DNA of 64,000 nt. Origin: Fibrobacterota bacterium. Its GTDB lineage: Bacteria; Fibrobacterota; Fibrobacteria; UBA11236. Below the pieces are notes generated by a model. That model saw only the letters and a program-made list of their open reading frames with translations, did not search any database and had not been told where the DNA came from. Shown piece after piece: positions 25,444 through 33,883 of the stretch; within the stretch, counting starts at the first letter, position 1; each line of letters opens with the position of its first letter. The translations under genes and the position numbers were made by a program. The DNA is taken from assembly GCA_947482115.1 (NCBI GenBank), contig CANKII010000003.1, positions 1 to 64,000 on the forward strand. The letters are read 5' to 3'.

Positions 25444-26762
25444 AGTTCCAATCTCTCCGCCATGCGCGAAGAACTTAACCTGTTTGGGTTGAAACGCCGG
25501 ACGGTTTCCATCCATTCTTTAAATTCCGGGTACATGGCCCGAAACATGTCCGGCTTCAGGCGTGCATCCTTGGTCAAATAGACCCGTCCGCCAAATTTCA
25601 AAACCAGTTCATCCAGTCGATCCAGCGACTTCAATGTTTCCGGACCTCTGAAGGGAATATCCAAAGCGAGGGTGTATCCCTTTTTGCAAAAGAGCAGCAG
25701 GACTTCGTCATCCCCACATCGCTTGAGAACGGACAGAAAGGCCCCAAGCCGGTTTTCGCTGAGAAAATTCAAACAAGCCAGAATACCTTCTTCGGATTTG
25801 GGATCAGGAATGACGCATTGATATTGAAAGAATCCCGACTTCCCATAAAGCAGATTCCAATTCCCAATGCGATCCAACGGATAGAAGTAGGATTCGAAAT
25901 TTTCACGGGTCCGTTTGCCATTTCCGCTCACCAGATAAAACGCCCGGTTGAACAGAGTCAGAAACTTTTCATTCAACAAAAAATCCGGCATGGCGAAGGG
26001 AATGGAAACAGAGAATTTGTGACTCACTTCTGTGGCCTCGATTTTTCTTTCCCCGGCATTCACCTGTGCGTGATTACCCAGCATCAAAATCCCGCGGCCC
26101 AACTTCCGGCCTTTGGCCAAAGTATCCAGCCATGCCACGGAATATTCATAATCGGGATCGTGTTTCGCGAAAAGGCCGAACATATCGTCAATATTCGCCG
26201 CCTTCACCCGCAGACATTCCACTTGTGCATTTTGAACGGGCTTGAGTTTCAGCTTTGCGCGCGTAATCGCACCGGTGAGGCCATAGCCCCCCATGGTGGA
26301 AAGGAATAATTCACGGTTTTGATCCAGCGAACAAACGAATGTTCCGGCGGGAGTCGCCACTTCCATTTCAATCACGAAATGTTCAATGGAGCCTGTTTTG
26401 TGATGATTTTTCCCGTGCACGTTGCTCGCCAACGCTCCGCCCAGACTCACAAACTTCGTTCCCGGAGTCACTGGAAGAAAGAAACCTTTGGGAATGCAAA
26501 AATTGAGAATACGCTCAAGAGTTACACCGGCTTCGGCTTCCAGAATTCCGGTAGTGGAGTCGAAGGAAATGAAGTGATCGAGATGGGAGGAATTCAACGC
26601 GACATGATGGAGGGCGGGCAAACCTGCATCTCCATAGCTGCGGCCCTGACCCCGCGGAAGATACGGCTCCCGCAAGGATTCATCCAGCGAATTCGGGCGG
26701 CGCGGCGTTTCCTCCCGCGCCTCAATTACGGGGCATCTTCCCCAACCGGAGAGTGATTTAAT
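25428..26762 (-). CDS. FAD-linked oxidase, DprE1-like (polyprenylphosphoryl-ribose 2'-oxidase)
   Basis: A VAO-type flavoprotein with GRSYGD (39-44), HGKNHH (116-121, flavin region), FYPLDRIGNWNLLYGKSGFFQYQ and YLTKDAR near the C-terminus, closely matching DprE1. The cysteine targeted by benzothiazinones in M. tuberculosis appears as Ala here (YTLALDIPF). The first ATG/GTG/TTG in frame is a TTG at 26675, but conserved family sequence (LSGWGR) lies upstream. The likely start is ATT at 26760-26762, overlapping the stop codon of the preceding gene; the frame is closed by TGA at 26784-26786. Confidence 0.85.
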   Translation of the reverse strand: MKSLSGWGRCPVIEAREETPRRPNSLDESLREPYLPRGQGRSYGDAGLPALHHVALNSSHLDHFISFDSTTGILEAEAGVTLERILNFCIPKGFFLPVTPGTKFVSLGGALASNVHGKNHHKTGSIEHFVIEMEVATPAGTFVCSLDQNRELFLSTMGGYGLTGAITRAKLKLKPVQNAQVECLRVKAANIDDMFGLFAKHDPDYEYSVAWLDTLAKGRKLGRGILMLGNHAQVNAGERKIEATEVSHKFSVSIPFAMPDFLLNEKFLTLFNRAFYLVSGNGKRTRENFESYFYPLDRIGNWNLLYGKSGFFQYQCVIPDPKSEEGILACLNFLSENRLGAFLSVLKRCGDDEVLLLFCKKGYTLALDIPFRGPETLKSLDRLDELVLKFGGRVYLTKDARLKPDMFRAMYPEFKEWMETVRRFNPNRLSSSRMAERLELWNES

Positions 26763-28470
26763 TATTCGGAACCCAGCGATACATCAGCGCTCCACGCTCC
26801 AATGCTGGAAGTTTGAAGGTGTCCCCGGCCTTGAGGGATTTGATCTCCCAAACCTTGTGGCCCGATAGATCGTAAAGTTCAAAGCGCGTCATTCCTTCGG
26901 GAACATTCACCGCAGCACCCGCACGCAAATTGACCCACCAGCCGCTGGGATTTGAAGCATAACGTGCACCCGGATTCAAGAAGGGAGTGACGCTTGTAGG
27001 CACTTCCAGTTTGGGTTCCGCAGGACGGCAGCTTCCGGTGTAGGAAATCCTTTCAATTCGAATTCCATTGGGCGAGGTGAAATTCGTGTTCCCGTATTCC
27101 ACGATGTATAGTGCTCCATCCGGACCCGCCCTGAAATCAACCGGACCAAAGAAGGTGTGATTGGCAAAAATGCGCTGCGAGGCGGTAACCGCCGTTCCCA
27201 AACTATCCAAAGTTCTCACCATGATCTGATTGCCGTCGTGATCGGTGGTGAACCATTTGCGGTTGAAATGCGGTGGGAGCTTACCCGTGGATTGAAGATC
27301 TCCGTCATACCGGTAAATGGGACCGGTAATCGGACTGCTTCCGCCGGGCAGGAAAAATGCAGGTCGGGCGGGGGGTAAAGTGTCCAAACCTGTATTGAAT
27401 ACGGAGGAATTAATGGGGGTGGCCGCAATCTTACCACCTGAAAAAGCGGTGTTGTTTCCCACAAAGTAAGGCCATCCTTCAAATCCGGGAGTCTGTCTAA
27501 GGTTGACTTCTTCGCGCACGGCACCGGTCAGTACGTCAGGTCCGACATCCCCCCAAGCCACCCAACGACGCACGGGATCAAGCGCAAGACTGTAGGCATT
27601 CCGCGTTCCTTTGATATAAACCTCCGGCAGGACCTTGCTGGTATCCAGGTATTTGCTTTTCCCCGTCTGCTGGTAAAAATATTCCCCAAAGTTGCCGCTG
27701 GGGATACTGTAACCTTTCGCGGAATTGTCGGGATGAATACGAATAATGCCGCCGCGCAAACCGTGCGTGCTGGTGGCACCCCATTCGTCGCTCTGATATT
27801 TGTTGACCTGGCTCATGCCTTCGGGAGGATTGGAGGTATTGGAACCCGTTCGACCTGCGTTGTTTCCCAGGGTAATCCACAAATCGCCATAAGCGTCGAA
27901 TTCCATGCCGCCGCCCGTATGACAGCACTCCTGCCTTTCGGCGGGAATATCCATCAGAACCTTTTCCGATGTCTGCAATATCGTGTCCCCTGTTACGGTA
28001 TATCTGGAAATTCTGAAAATCTCATTCGTCGCCGGGGCCGGGGACCAATGGATGTAGACATAGTGATTGGTCTTAAAATTCGGATCCAGGGCAATTCCTG
28101 TCACTCCTTCTTCGATTTGGTTGCTGTTTTTGACTGTGAGATAATCCCCGGTCCAATTCGGAAGTTTCGTCAAAGTCTTGATGGTTTTTGTCGTCGCCGT
28201 ATATCGTTTGATTTTCCCCAGTCTAATTTCGACCCAATAAAGATCCACGTTGCCTTGGGCATCCATGTCGAAGGCGATTTTATCGGGCTCGGCAAGCTTG
28301 GTGGAATCCGCCGCCGATTTCCTAATGACGAGGGTATCGTATTTGAAATCGGCATCGGTGACTGCGGAACAACCCGGATAGGTCCAGCTCGTTTGCGACC
28401 AGGATGAGGTGGCAAAGGCTCCCATCAGAACTACGAATAACATCAAAGTGTTTTTCATTCTACCGTTCAT
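26758..28470 (-). CDS. Secreted PQQ-type sugar dehydrogenase-like protein
   Basis: A 570-residue exported protein with a signal peptide (about 1-26, ending SWSQ). It has the glucose/sorbosone dehydrogenase propeller pattern: EEGVTGIALDPNFKTNHYVYIHW, RQECCHTGGGMEFDAYGDLWITLGNN, KGTRNAYSLALDP and GPDGALYIVEYG. The C-terminal 70 residues (RFELYDLSGHKVWEIKSL) form a Por-type/FlgD-like tail. The CCHTGGG segment is typical of the PKD/ThuA-associated subgroup. The start follows GGGAG. Its stop codon overlaps the DprE1-like start. Confidence 0.82.
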   Translation of the reverse strand: MNGRMKNTLMLFVVLMGAFATSSWSQTSWTYPGCSAVTDADFKYDTLVIRKSAADSTKLAEPDKIAFDMDAQGNVDLYWVEIRLGKIKRYTATTKTIKTLTKLPNWTGDYLTVKNSNQIEEGVTGIALDPNFKTNHYVYIHWSPAPATNEIFRISRYTVTGDTILQTSEKVLMDIPAERQECCHTGGGMEFDAYGDLWITLGNNAGRTGSNTSNPPEGMSQVNKYQSDEWGATSTHGLRGGIIRIHPDNSAKGYSIPSGNFGEYFYQQTGKSKYLDTSKVLPEVYIKGTRNAYSLALDPVRRWVAWGDVGPDVLTGAVREEVNLRQTPGFEGWPYFVGNNTAFSGGKIAATPINSSVFNTGLDTLPPARPAFFLPGGSSPITGPIYRYDGDLQSTGKLPPHFNRKWFTTDHDGNQIMVRTLDSLGTAVTASQRIFANHTFFGPVDFRAGPDGALYIVEYGNTNFTSPNGIRIERISYTGSCRPAEPKLEVPTSVTPFLNPGARYASNPSGWWVNLRAGAAVNVPEGMTRFELYDLSGHKVWEIKSLKAGDTFKLPALERGALMYRWVPNN

Positions 28471-28607
28471 GGTCTTGCTCTCCCGATTATTTCAAACCCA
28501 AGAAATTCAAATTTTTAAAAAGAAACGCTATTGGCCAATCCAATTTACTTCCGAATGATTTTTCAGAAATGGCATTTCAAGAAGATTTTTTGAATAAAAT
28601 TTAACTC

Positions 28608-29561
28608 GTGAAAAAACTCATTTTAACTCCGCTTGCCTGGCTTTATGCCGCCTCGGGGTTCCTGCATCGAAATATCTGGCTAAAACCGGCTTTACAGGAT
28701 CGGCACCATCCTCTTCCCATGATTGTCGTGGGTTCTTTACGGGCAGGGGGAGCGGGCAAAACACCTGTCGTTCAAGCATTGGCAAAACATCTGTCCACCC
28801 GTGGTCTTAAGGTGGGAATCCTCTGTTATTGGTTGAATAAATACAATTCCGACAAATGGATGGAAGTCACATCCCGGTCAAATTGGCAGGACTGCTCCGA
28901 TGAAGCGGTATTGCTGGCCCGCAACACCAACTGCCGCGTATTTGTCACGCGCAATCGCGAGCGCGCATGGGATGAACTGAATCGCCTCAATCAATTCGAT
29001 CTTCTTTTATCCGATGATGGATTGATGGACTCGCGACTGAAAGGAGCCTTCCGCATGATTTTGAGAATGCCCGGTGAATCGCCGGGTATTTCTGATTTAC
29101 TCCCTGCCGGACCCTATCATCTTACTGCCAAAATATTGGACGAAATGGATTGTGTGGTGGAAGGTCCTGCGCCCGGCGCGGAATGTGGTGAGTTTGGATT
29201 TCGAAGAGAATTGATCTTTCCGGAAGGATTCGATCCCCTGAAGTCGTGGTGGATCTTGTGCGGCTTGGGGAATCCTGACATGTTCCGCACGGATCTCATC
29301 CGGAGCGGAGTGCGGATCGCCGGGATGAGTCGGGGACCCAATCACGGCGTGCCGGATTTGAAACGCGCTTTCAGCGAGGCTGCGCGGGCATCTGCCGGCG
29401 GATTTCTTTGCACGGCCAAGGATGCCATTAAACTCGAAGTACATGCAGGGGAAATTGAATCCAAATTTGGTGTCATGGTTGTCGTTCAAGAGCACATTGA
29501 ATTGGGAACCGGATTGATTCGCACCGTGGAGCGATACCTCCATCTGCCCCCATCTTCGTAG
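28608..29561 (+). CDS. lpxK: Tetraacyldisaccharide 4'-kinase
   Basis: Phosphorylates the lipid A disaccharide at the 4' position on the inner membrane. The 317-residue product has an N-terminal hydrophobic segment (LTPLAWLYAASGFLHRN), the LpxK-type Walker A GSLRAGGAGKTPVVQAL (about 44-60), LLLSDDGLMDSRL near 135 (the DDGFQ-type motif, here DDGLM) and a conserved FLCTAKDAIKL near 265. GTG start. It complements lpxB in this window. Confidence 0.9.
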   Translation: MKKLILTPLAWLYAASGFLHRNIWLKPALQDRHHPLPMIVVGSLRAGGAGKTPVVQALAKHLSTRGLKVGILCYWLNKYNSDKWMEVTSRSNWQDCSDEAVLLARNTNCRVFVTRNRERAWDELNRLNQFDLLLSDDGLMDSRLKGAFRMILRMPGESPGISDLLPAGPYHLTAKILDEMDCVVEGPAPGAECGEFGFRRELIFPEGFDPLKSWWILCGLGNPDMFRTDLIRSGVRIAGMSRGPNHGVPDLKRAFSEAARASAGGFLCTAKDAIKLEVHAGEIESKFGVMVVVQEHIELGTGLIRTVERYLHLPPSS

Positions 29562-29574
29562 ATTAAGCCCCGGC

Positions 29575-31773
29575 ATGCCCTTCCCCACCTTTCACCGCAT
29601 CTTCTCCATTCTGCTTGTTTTTACGGCGGCAACATTTGCCTATGTGGGGAAATGGCACAGTTTCACCAATAAGGAACGCGTCACATCCTTGATTGCACAT
29701 CAAGGTGAGGTGTATGCCGGAACACAGGGCGGTATCCGCCGCATCGATCCCGGAAATTTTGCCGAAAAGGATTACGACAACCTCGACGGATTGCTCGATT
29801 GCTGGATCACCGGGTTGGCGGAAACCGGAGATGGGAATTTGTGGGCGGTTTCGAAAAGCGGTTACGTCTATATGCTTTCCGGTGGAGGCTGGGAGTCGGC
29901 CGGAAGAGGCTATGCCGCATCGCAATGGTTGATGAATGATCGTGCGGTCTTGGCCGTTGGGCATTATCTCCTTCTGGGCTCCCAATTGGGTTTGACCTTT
30001 TTCGACGTCAATAAAAAAGTTGCACAGGCTAACGTGACCCGTTTTGAAAATCTCACCGGTGTGTCGGTTTTGTCGCTGCTGCTGCGTGCGGACACCCTTT
30101 ACGTCGGCACTTCACAAGGTGTTTACAAAGCCGGGATCGATCTCAAGGATCCGGTGGATCCGGATACGGCCTATGACAACCTGCTGGATTCGCACGCATG
30201 GCACTCTGTAAATCTGAGCGCCACGGACTCCACCGGGCTTTCACCCCGGCAATACAATTTCATGACCTTTATCGGCGATTCCCTAAAAACCTTCGGCCCG
30301 GGAATGATGCTGCAGTCCCCCATTCATGTCGAAGTATTTCAGGGACAACCCGCCCTGATTGGCAACCATGCGTTCAGCGCAGTATCCAACCAAACTGCGG
30401 CACTTTTATTCAACGGCAAGGTTTTTATTGGCGGGAATTCCGGAATATTCGTCTCATCCAATCCGACGGCCAATCTTCCGATTCTCTCCGCCCTTTCCAG
30501 ACCCTCAAAATTTCCCCGCGACACTCTTGCCAATGTCACGGCCCTTCAAGGCAAACTATGGGGACAAGGTGGAAACGGGCTCTATCAACTCGATCCCAAT
30601 ACCGGGGATACCCTTTCGCTTTCCCAGGTGACACCTTATTCCATTGCAAATCCCAATCCATCCCTGATGGATCGCCATCTCAGAAATTTGAAGGTTGCTC
30701 CAAATGGAGATGTTTATGTCGGCTCCTGGGGAGGAGGACTGATCCGCTATCGGAATGCCACGACACCATTTGTCTGGAACAAAACCACCGATTCCTGCAT
30801 GTTCGAAGTCGTCTCCAACTTCCCCGTGGTTTATGGTGTCAGCAATGTGCGCATGAATGATCTTTTTTTCACCATGTTCAAGAGTGAAGGCGGGGCGGAC
30901 CATCAGCTTATGCATCTCAATACGGCTACGGGCAGGATTCATTGCATGGATCCATCCGCGCCAGGGGGATATCCTCATGCCGTCCGCATGTTTTCGGATT
31001 CCCTGTTTGGAGTGGGCAGTGATGCCGGAATTGCCCTTTATAAAATGAGAGAAGGCCCCGGTGGCACACCCATATTGAATTATCGTGGCCTTTGGACAAC
31101 CGCTGGAGCTGCCAATGAAACTTGGAGTTTGACGGAAGATCGCCAGGGGCGTCCGTGGGCGCTCGTCGGAAACAATCTGGCCTATGTCGAACCGGACAGC
31201 GTCGACTCCCTCTACAAGATCAATAAACCCCGGTTGAAAACGGTCGATGGATTCGCGGGGACGGATTGTTTTTCACTCGAGAGCGACCCCGTTAACTCCT
31301 TTTGGGTGGGATGCGGCAACGGGTTGTTTCACATTGAGCCCGGTCCCACAGGAATTGCAAAACAAGAAAGGTTCGGACTGGACGACGGGCTGTTGAGCCT
31401 CTCCATCCGCGACATTGTCGTGGATCCCTCCAATGGCAAAGTGTGGATCGCCACGGATCGCGGTATTAGCATGCTGGAAAGTTCCTCGCAGCCGCAGGTG
31501 ACCACGTTGCAAACTGTGCAAGTGTATCCGAACCCATTCCGTCCGCAGCATCGTTTCGTGATCTTCGACAATCTGCCCAAGGCCTCCACTGTGCGAATCC
31601 ACAATGCCGCCGGCGCAGTGGTGCGCACCTTTCATCCCGGAAACCTGACCGGCAATCAAGCCCAATGGGACGGAACCAATGAAGACGGCAGGGCCGTTTC
31701 CGCCGGAGTCTATTTGTACAGCGTTACCGCAGGCTCCTCGGTGGAACGCGGCAAGATTATTGTGGCCCGATGA
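29575..31773 (+). CDS. Secreted two-component-propeller-like protein with FlgD-like tail
   Basis: A 732-residue exported protein with a signal peptide (about 1-22, ATFAYVGKW). Seven-bladed-propeller repeats are seen (ITGLAETGDGNLWAVSKSG, RNLKVAPNGDVYVGSWGGG, WSLTEDRQGRPWALVGN, VDPSNGKVWIATDRG), as in Reg_prop domains but without a kinase. The final 85 residues (VYPNPFRPQ, VRIHNAAG, GVYLYSVTAG) are a FlgD-type Ig/sorting tail common in the FCB group. It overlaps the FkbM gene by ATGA. The role is unknown. Confidence 0.8.
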   Translation: MPFPTFHRIFSILLVFTAATFAYVGKWHSFTNKERVTSLIAHQGEVYAGTQGGIRRIDPGNFAEKDYDNLDGLLDCWITGLAETGDGNLWAVSKSGYVYMLSGGGWESAGRGYAASQWLMNDRAVLAVGHYLLLGSQLGLTFFDVNKKVAQANVTRFENLTGVSVLSLLLRADTLYVGTSQGVYKAGIDLKDPVDPDTAYDNLLDSHAWHSVNLSATDSTGLSPRQYNFMTFIGDSLKTFGPGMMLQSPIHVEVFQGQPALIGNHAFSAVSNQTAALLFNGKVFIGGNSGIFVSSNPTANLPILSALSRPSKFPRDTLANVTALQGKLWGQGGNGLYQLDPNTGDTLSLSQVTPYSIANPNPSLMDRHLRNLKVAPNGDVYVGSWGGGLIRYRNATTPFVWNKTTDSCMFEVVSNFPVVYGVSNVRMNDLFFTMFKSEGGADHQLMHLNTATGRIHCMDPSAPGGYPHAVRMFSDSLFGVGSDAGIALYKMREGPGGTPILNYRGLWTTAGAANETWSLTEDRQGRPWALVGNNLAYVEPDSVDSLYKINKPRLKTVDGFAGTDCFSLESDPVNSFWVGCGNGLFHIEPGPTGIAKQERFGLDDGLLSLSIRDIVVDPSNGKVWIATDRGISMLESSSQPQVTTLQTVQVYPNPFRPQHRFVIFDNLPKASTVRIHNAAGAVVRTFHPGNLTGNQAQWDGTNEDGRAVSAGVYLYSVTAGSSVERGKIIVAR

Positions 31774-32483
31774 TCCAATTGTTGCGCGGACTCACATCCC
31801 TGCTGCCCGATGGAACTCCTCTTCCGATTCTGCGCGGCCCGGCAAAAGGTTGTGTCTGGCTTGCAGGTGCGGCACCCGGCCCATCCAAGGGTCTTTCCGT
31901 TTTGTGGAATCATTCGGAACCGGATCAGTTGCACGCCGCACAGGAATTGGCACAAGGCAAAAACTGCTGTTTCGACATCGGAGCGCATGCCGGGTTGTAT
32001 TCCCTGATTTTTGCGCGTCAGGCAAAAAGAGTGTGTGCCTTCGAACCATGGCCCAGAAATATCGCGTGGCTCTCCCGCACCCTTTCGTGGAACCGGATCG
32101 AGAACGCAACGGTATTGCCGTGGGCGGTCTCATTGGAAACCGGACTTCAGGCCTTTCAGGAAGGCACGCACAGTTCCATGGGTTTTCTGGAAACTTCCGG
32201 GACGCTTCCCGTGTTCGCCGTATCTTTGCGCGATTTTATCGCCCGCTATGGATTGCAGCCCGAATTGATGAAGATCGATGTGGAAGGCGCGGAAACCGAT
32301 GTGCTTCAGGGTGGCATCGAATTTCTGCGGGAACGCAAGCCCGCACTATTGCTTTCAACGCATGGTCCCGAACGGCGGAAGGAATGCCTGAAGTTACTCC
32401 GGGGAATTGGGTACGAGAATATTCGCCCTCTGGGTTCCAACTCGCTGGACACCGCAGACGAATTCCGGGTTGAATTCCAATAA
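31770..32483 (+). CDS. FkbM-family methyltransferase
   Basis: A 237-residue SAM-dependent methyltransferase. Motif I is NCCFDIGAHAGLYSLIFA (about 67-84), with CAFEPWPRN (motif II) and the FkbM signature LMKIDVEGAETDVLQGG near 168. FkbM enzymes often O-methylate sugars in surface polysaccharides. It is convergent with the GT4 gene, separated by a perfect palindrome. Confidence 0.9.
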   Translation: MIQLLRGLTSLLPDGTPLPILRGPAKGCVWLAGAAPGPSKGLSVLWNHSEPDQLHAAQELAQGKNCCFDIGAHAGLYSLIFARQAKRVCAFEPWPRNIAWLSRTLSWNRIENATVLPWAVSLETGLQAFQEGTHSSMGFLETSGTLPVFAVSLRDFIARYGLQPELMKIDVEGAETDVLQGGIEFLRERKPALLLSTHGPERRKECLKLLRGIGYENIRPLGSNSLDTADEFRVEFQ

Positions 32484-32491
32484 TTTTATCC

Positions 32492-32530
32492 GGCAACGTA
32501 GGGGCGGGACAATCCCGCCCCTACGTTGCC
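32492..32530. repeat. Palindromic repeat family 3 between fkbM and GT4
   Basis: A perfect 18-bp inverted repeat (32492-32509 and 32513-32530) around a CAA centre, with core GTAGGGGCGGGA. The right arm contains the TAG stop codon of the GT4 gene. It is the same family as 12850 and 44772, all at convergent gene ends. Confidence 0.85.
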
Positions 32531-33648
32531 GCCGCGTATAAATTTTCCAATGCAATAATTTCCCTGTTGACGTCGTGATCGGACTCGATCTTCGCCCGAC
32601 CTGCCTTGCCCATCGCACTCCACAGGGACGCTTCCGCAACAGCCTGCTTGAGCACATAAGCCAGCGCATCCGCATCGCCCTGACGCGCAAGCCACGAGGT
32701 TTGACCCGGAATGGTGACATAAGGAATGTCATCATGCAAGGTGGACACGACGGGAAGGCCGCAGGCTTGCGCTTCCAGAATGACCGTAGGCGCACCGCCT
32801 TCGGCATCTCCATTCGCGGCGATATGCGAAGGTTGGAAAAGGAGGTCATGTTCCATCATGGCCGCGCGCATTTCCGACAGGGAACGATATCCGACAAAAT
32901 GGATCCGATCCTGAATGCCCAAGGTTTCCGCCTGACTTTTTAAAACCGCCCGCAACGGACCATCGCCGATCACGGTGAGTTTCCAAGGAAAATCCAGCTT
33001 GGTGTAAGCCAACGCCTGCAATCCAACCGCCAGCCCTTTTTTCTGTACCAGTCTTCCAATAAACAACAAACGGACTTCGCGTTTGCCATCCCAATCCCTT
33101 TCGCGGAAAGGATATTCGGAAGGATCGATGGCGATGCGCTGAATGCGAATCTTTTCCTCCGGCGCACCCAGCTCCACCAAGCGTTGATGCATGGCCGGGC
33201 CTTCCACCAGCAGAAAACGCGCAGAGTTGAAAACACGGCGGTAACCGGATGACGCGCGTTTCAAAAAGGGCTTGCTGGAAACGTCGGCTCCGTAAAAATT
33301 CACCAGCAGCGGTTTTTCCAAAGCCGCGCAAAAATCCTGCGTGACTACGGCGCGAAATCCATTGTGCGCATGGCACACGGCAATGTCGCGACTGCGAAGT
33401 TTCTCCACTCCATCCGGATAACGCACTTGCGCATAGGTTCCCAGCAACCGGGCGCCCAAACGCGGCCACAAGGGACGTGAAGATGGAATGCGTAAAAATT
33501 CACCTGTGGGTAATGGAAATTGGTCGAGATTTTCCCATGCATCGGCCAAGATCAAAGGGGAGAAACGCTGTGACTTGCGCAGAAACTGCCAGATGAAGGT
33601 TTCGGTGCGGTGCAAATACGCATCCATCAGATGAAGGCAATGTGACAT
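32521..33648 (-). CDS. Glycosyltransferase family 4
   Basis: A 375-residue GT-B enzyme: LLVEGPAMHQRLVELGAPEEKIRIQRIAID near 150, LLFIGRLVQKKGLAVGLQAL near 198, VIGDGPLRAVL near 225 and the EX7E region PTVILEAQACGLPVVSTLHDDIPY near 290. It probably adds a hexose during surface polysaccharide synthesis. The last codons lie in a palindromic repeat. It is the third gene of the minus run GT-C / ThiS-like / GT4. Confidence 0.9.
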   Translation of the reverse strand: MSHCLHLMDAYLHRTETFIWQFLRKSQRFSPLILADAWENLDQFPLPTGEFLRIPSSRPLWPRLGARLLGTYAQVRYPDGVEKLRSRDIAVCHAHNGFRAVVTQDFCAALEKPLLVNFYGADVSSKPFLKRASSGYRRVFNSARFLLVEGPAMHQRLVELGAPEEKIRIQRIAIDPSEYPFRERDWDGKREVRLLFIGRLVQKKGLAVGLQALAYTKLDFPWKLTVIGDGPLRAVLKSQAETLGIQDRIHFVGYRSLSEMRAAMMEHDLLFQPSHIAANGDAEGGAPTVILEAQACGLPVVSTLHDDIPYVTIPGQTSWLARQGDADALAYVLKQAVAEASLWSAMGKAGRAKIESDHDVNREIIALENLYAAAT

Positions 33649-33654
33649 AAACGC

Positions 33655-33855
33655 CTACCCTCCGCCCATGAACTTCACAATTTCAACGCGATCGCCGTCC
33701 TGTAGAACGATGCGATCGTACTCCTGCTTGAGAGGAACGCGCAGGTTGTATTCCACCACTACCGTTTCCGGTTTGAGCTTGTGCCGTTCCAACAATGCGG
33801 AAATGGACAGGGATTCCCCGAATTCGGTGGAGACCCCGTTGAGCAAAAGTTTCAT
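33655..33855 (-). CDS. thiS: ThiS/MoaD-like sulfur carrier protein
   Basis: A 66-residue ubiquitin-fold protein ending in GGG after VEIVKFMGGG, the C-terminal Gly-Gly that is thiocarboxylated. The pattern MKLLLNG....E....SISALLERHKLKPETVVVEYN and DRVEIVKFMGGG is that of ThiS (thiazole synthesis). No thiG, thiF or thiH is near; the neighbours are two glycosyltransferases, 6 and 28 bp away, so the partner is encoded elsewhere or this is a specialised carrier. Confidence 0.88.
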   Translation of the reverse strand: MKLLLNGVSTEFGESLSISALLERHKLKPETVVVEYNLRVPLKQEYDRIVLQDGDRVEIVKFMGGG

Positions 33856-33883
33856 GATGCCATTAAAGTACGAAGCGAGATAT

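Noticed and set aside
26758-26762. Programmed frameshift fusing the dehydrogenase-like protein to the DprE1-like protein
   Set aside because: No slippery heptamer or downstream structure is evident, and the upstream protein has a signal peptide and a finished C-terminal tail while DprE1-like enzymes are not secreted this way.
28404-28604. 66-codon plus-strand frame before lpxK
   Set aside because: It overlaps the start of the dehydrogenase-like gene on the other strand, has no ribosome binding site and no recognisable pattern.
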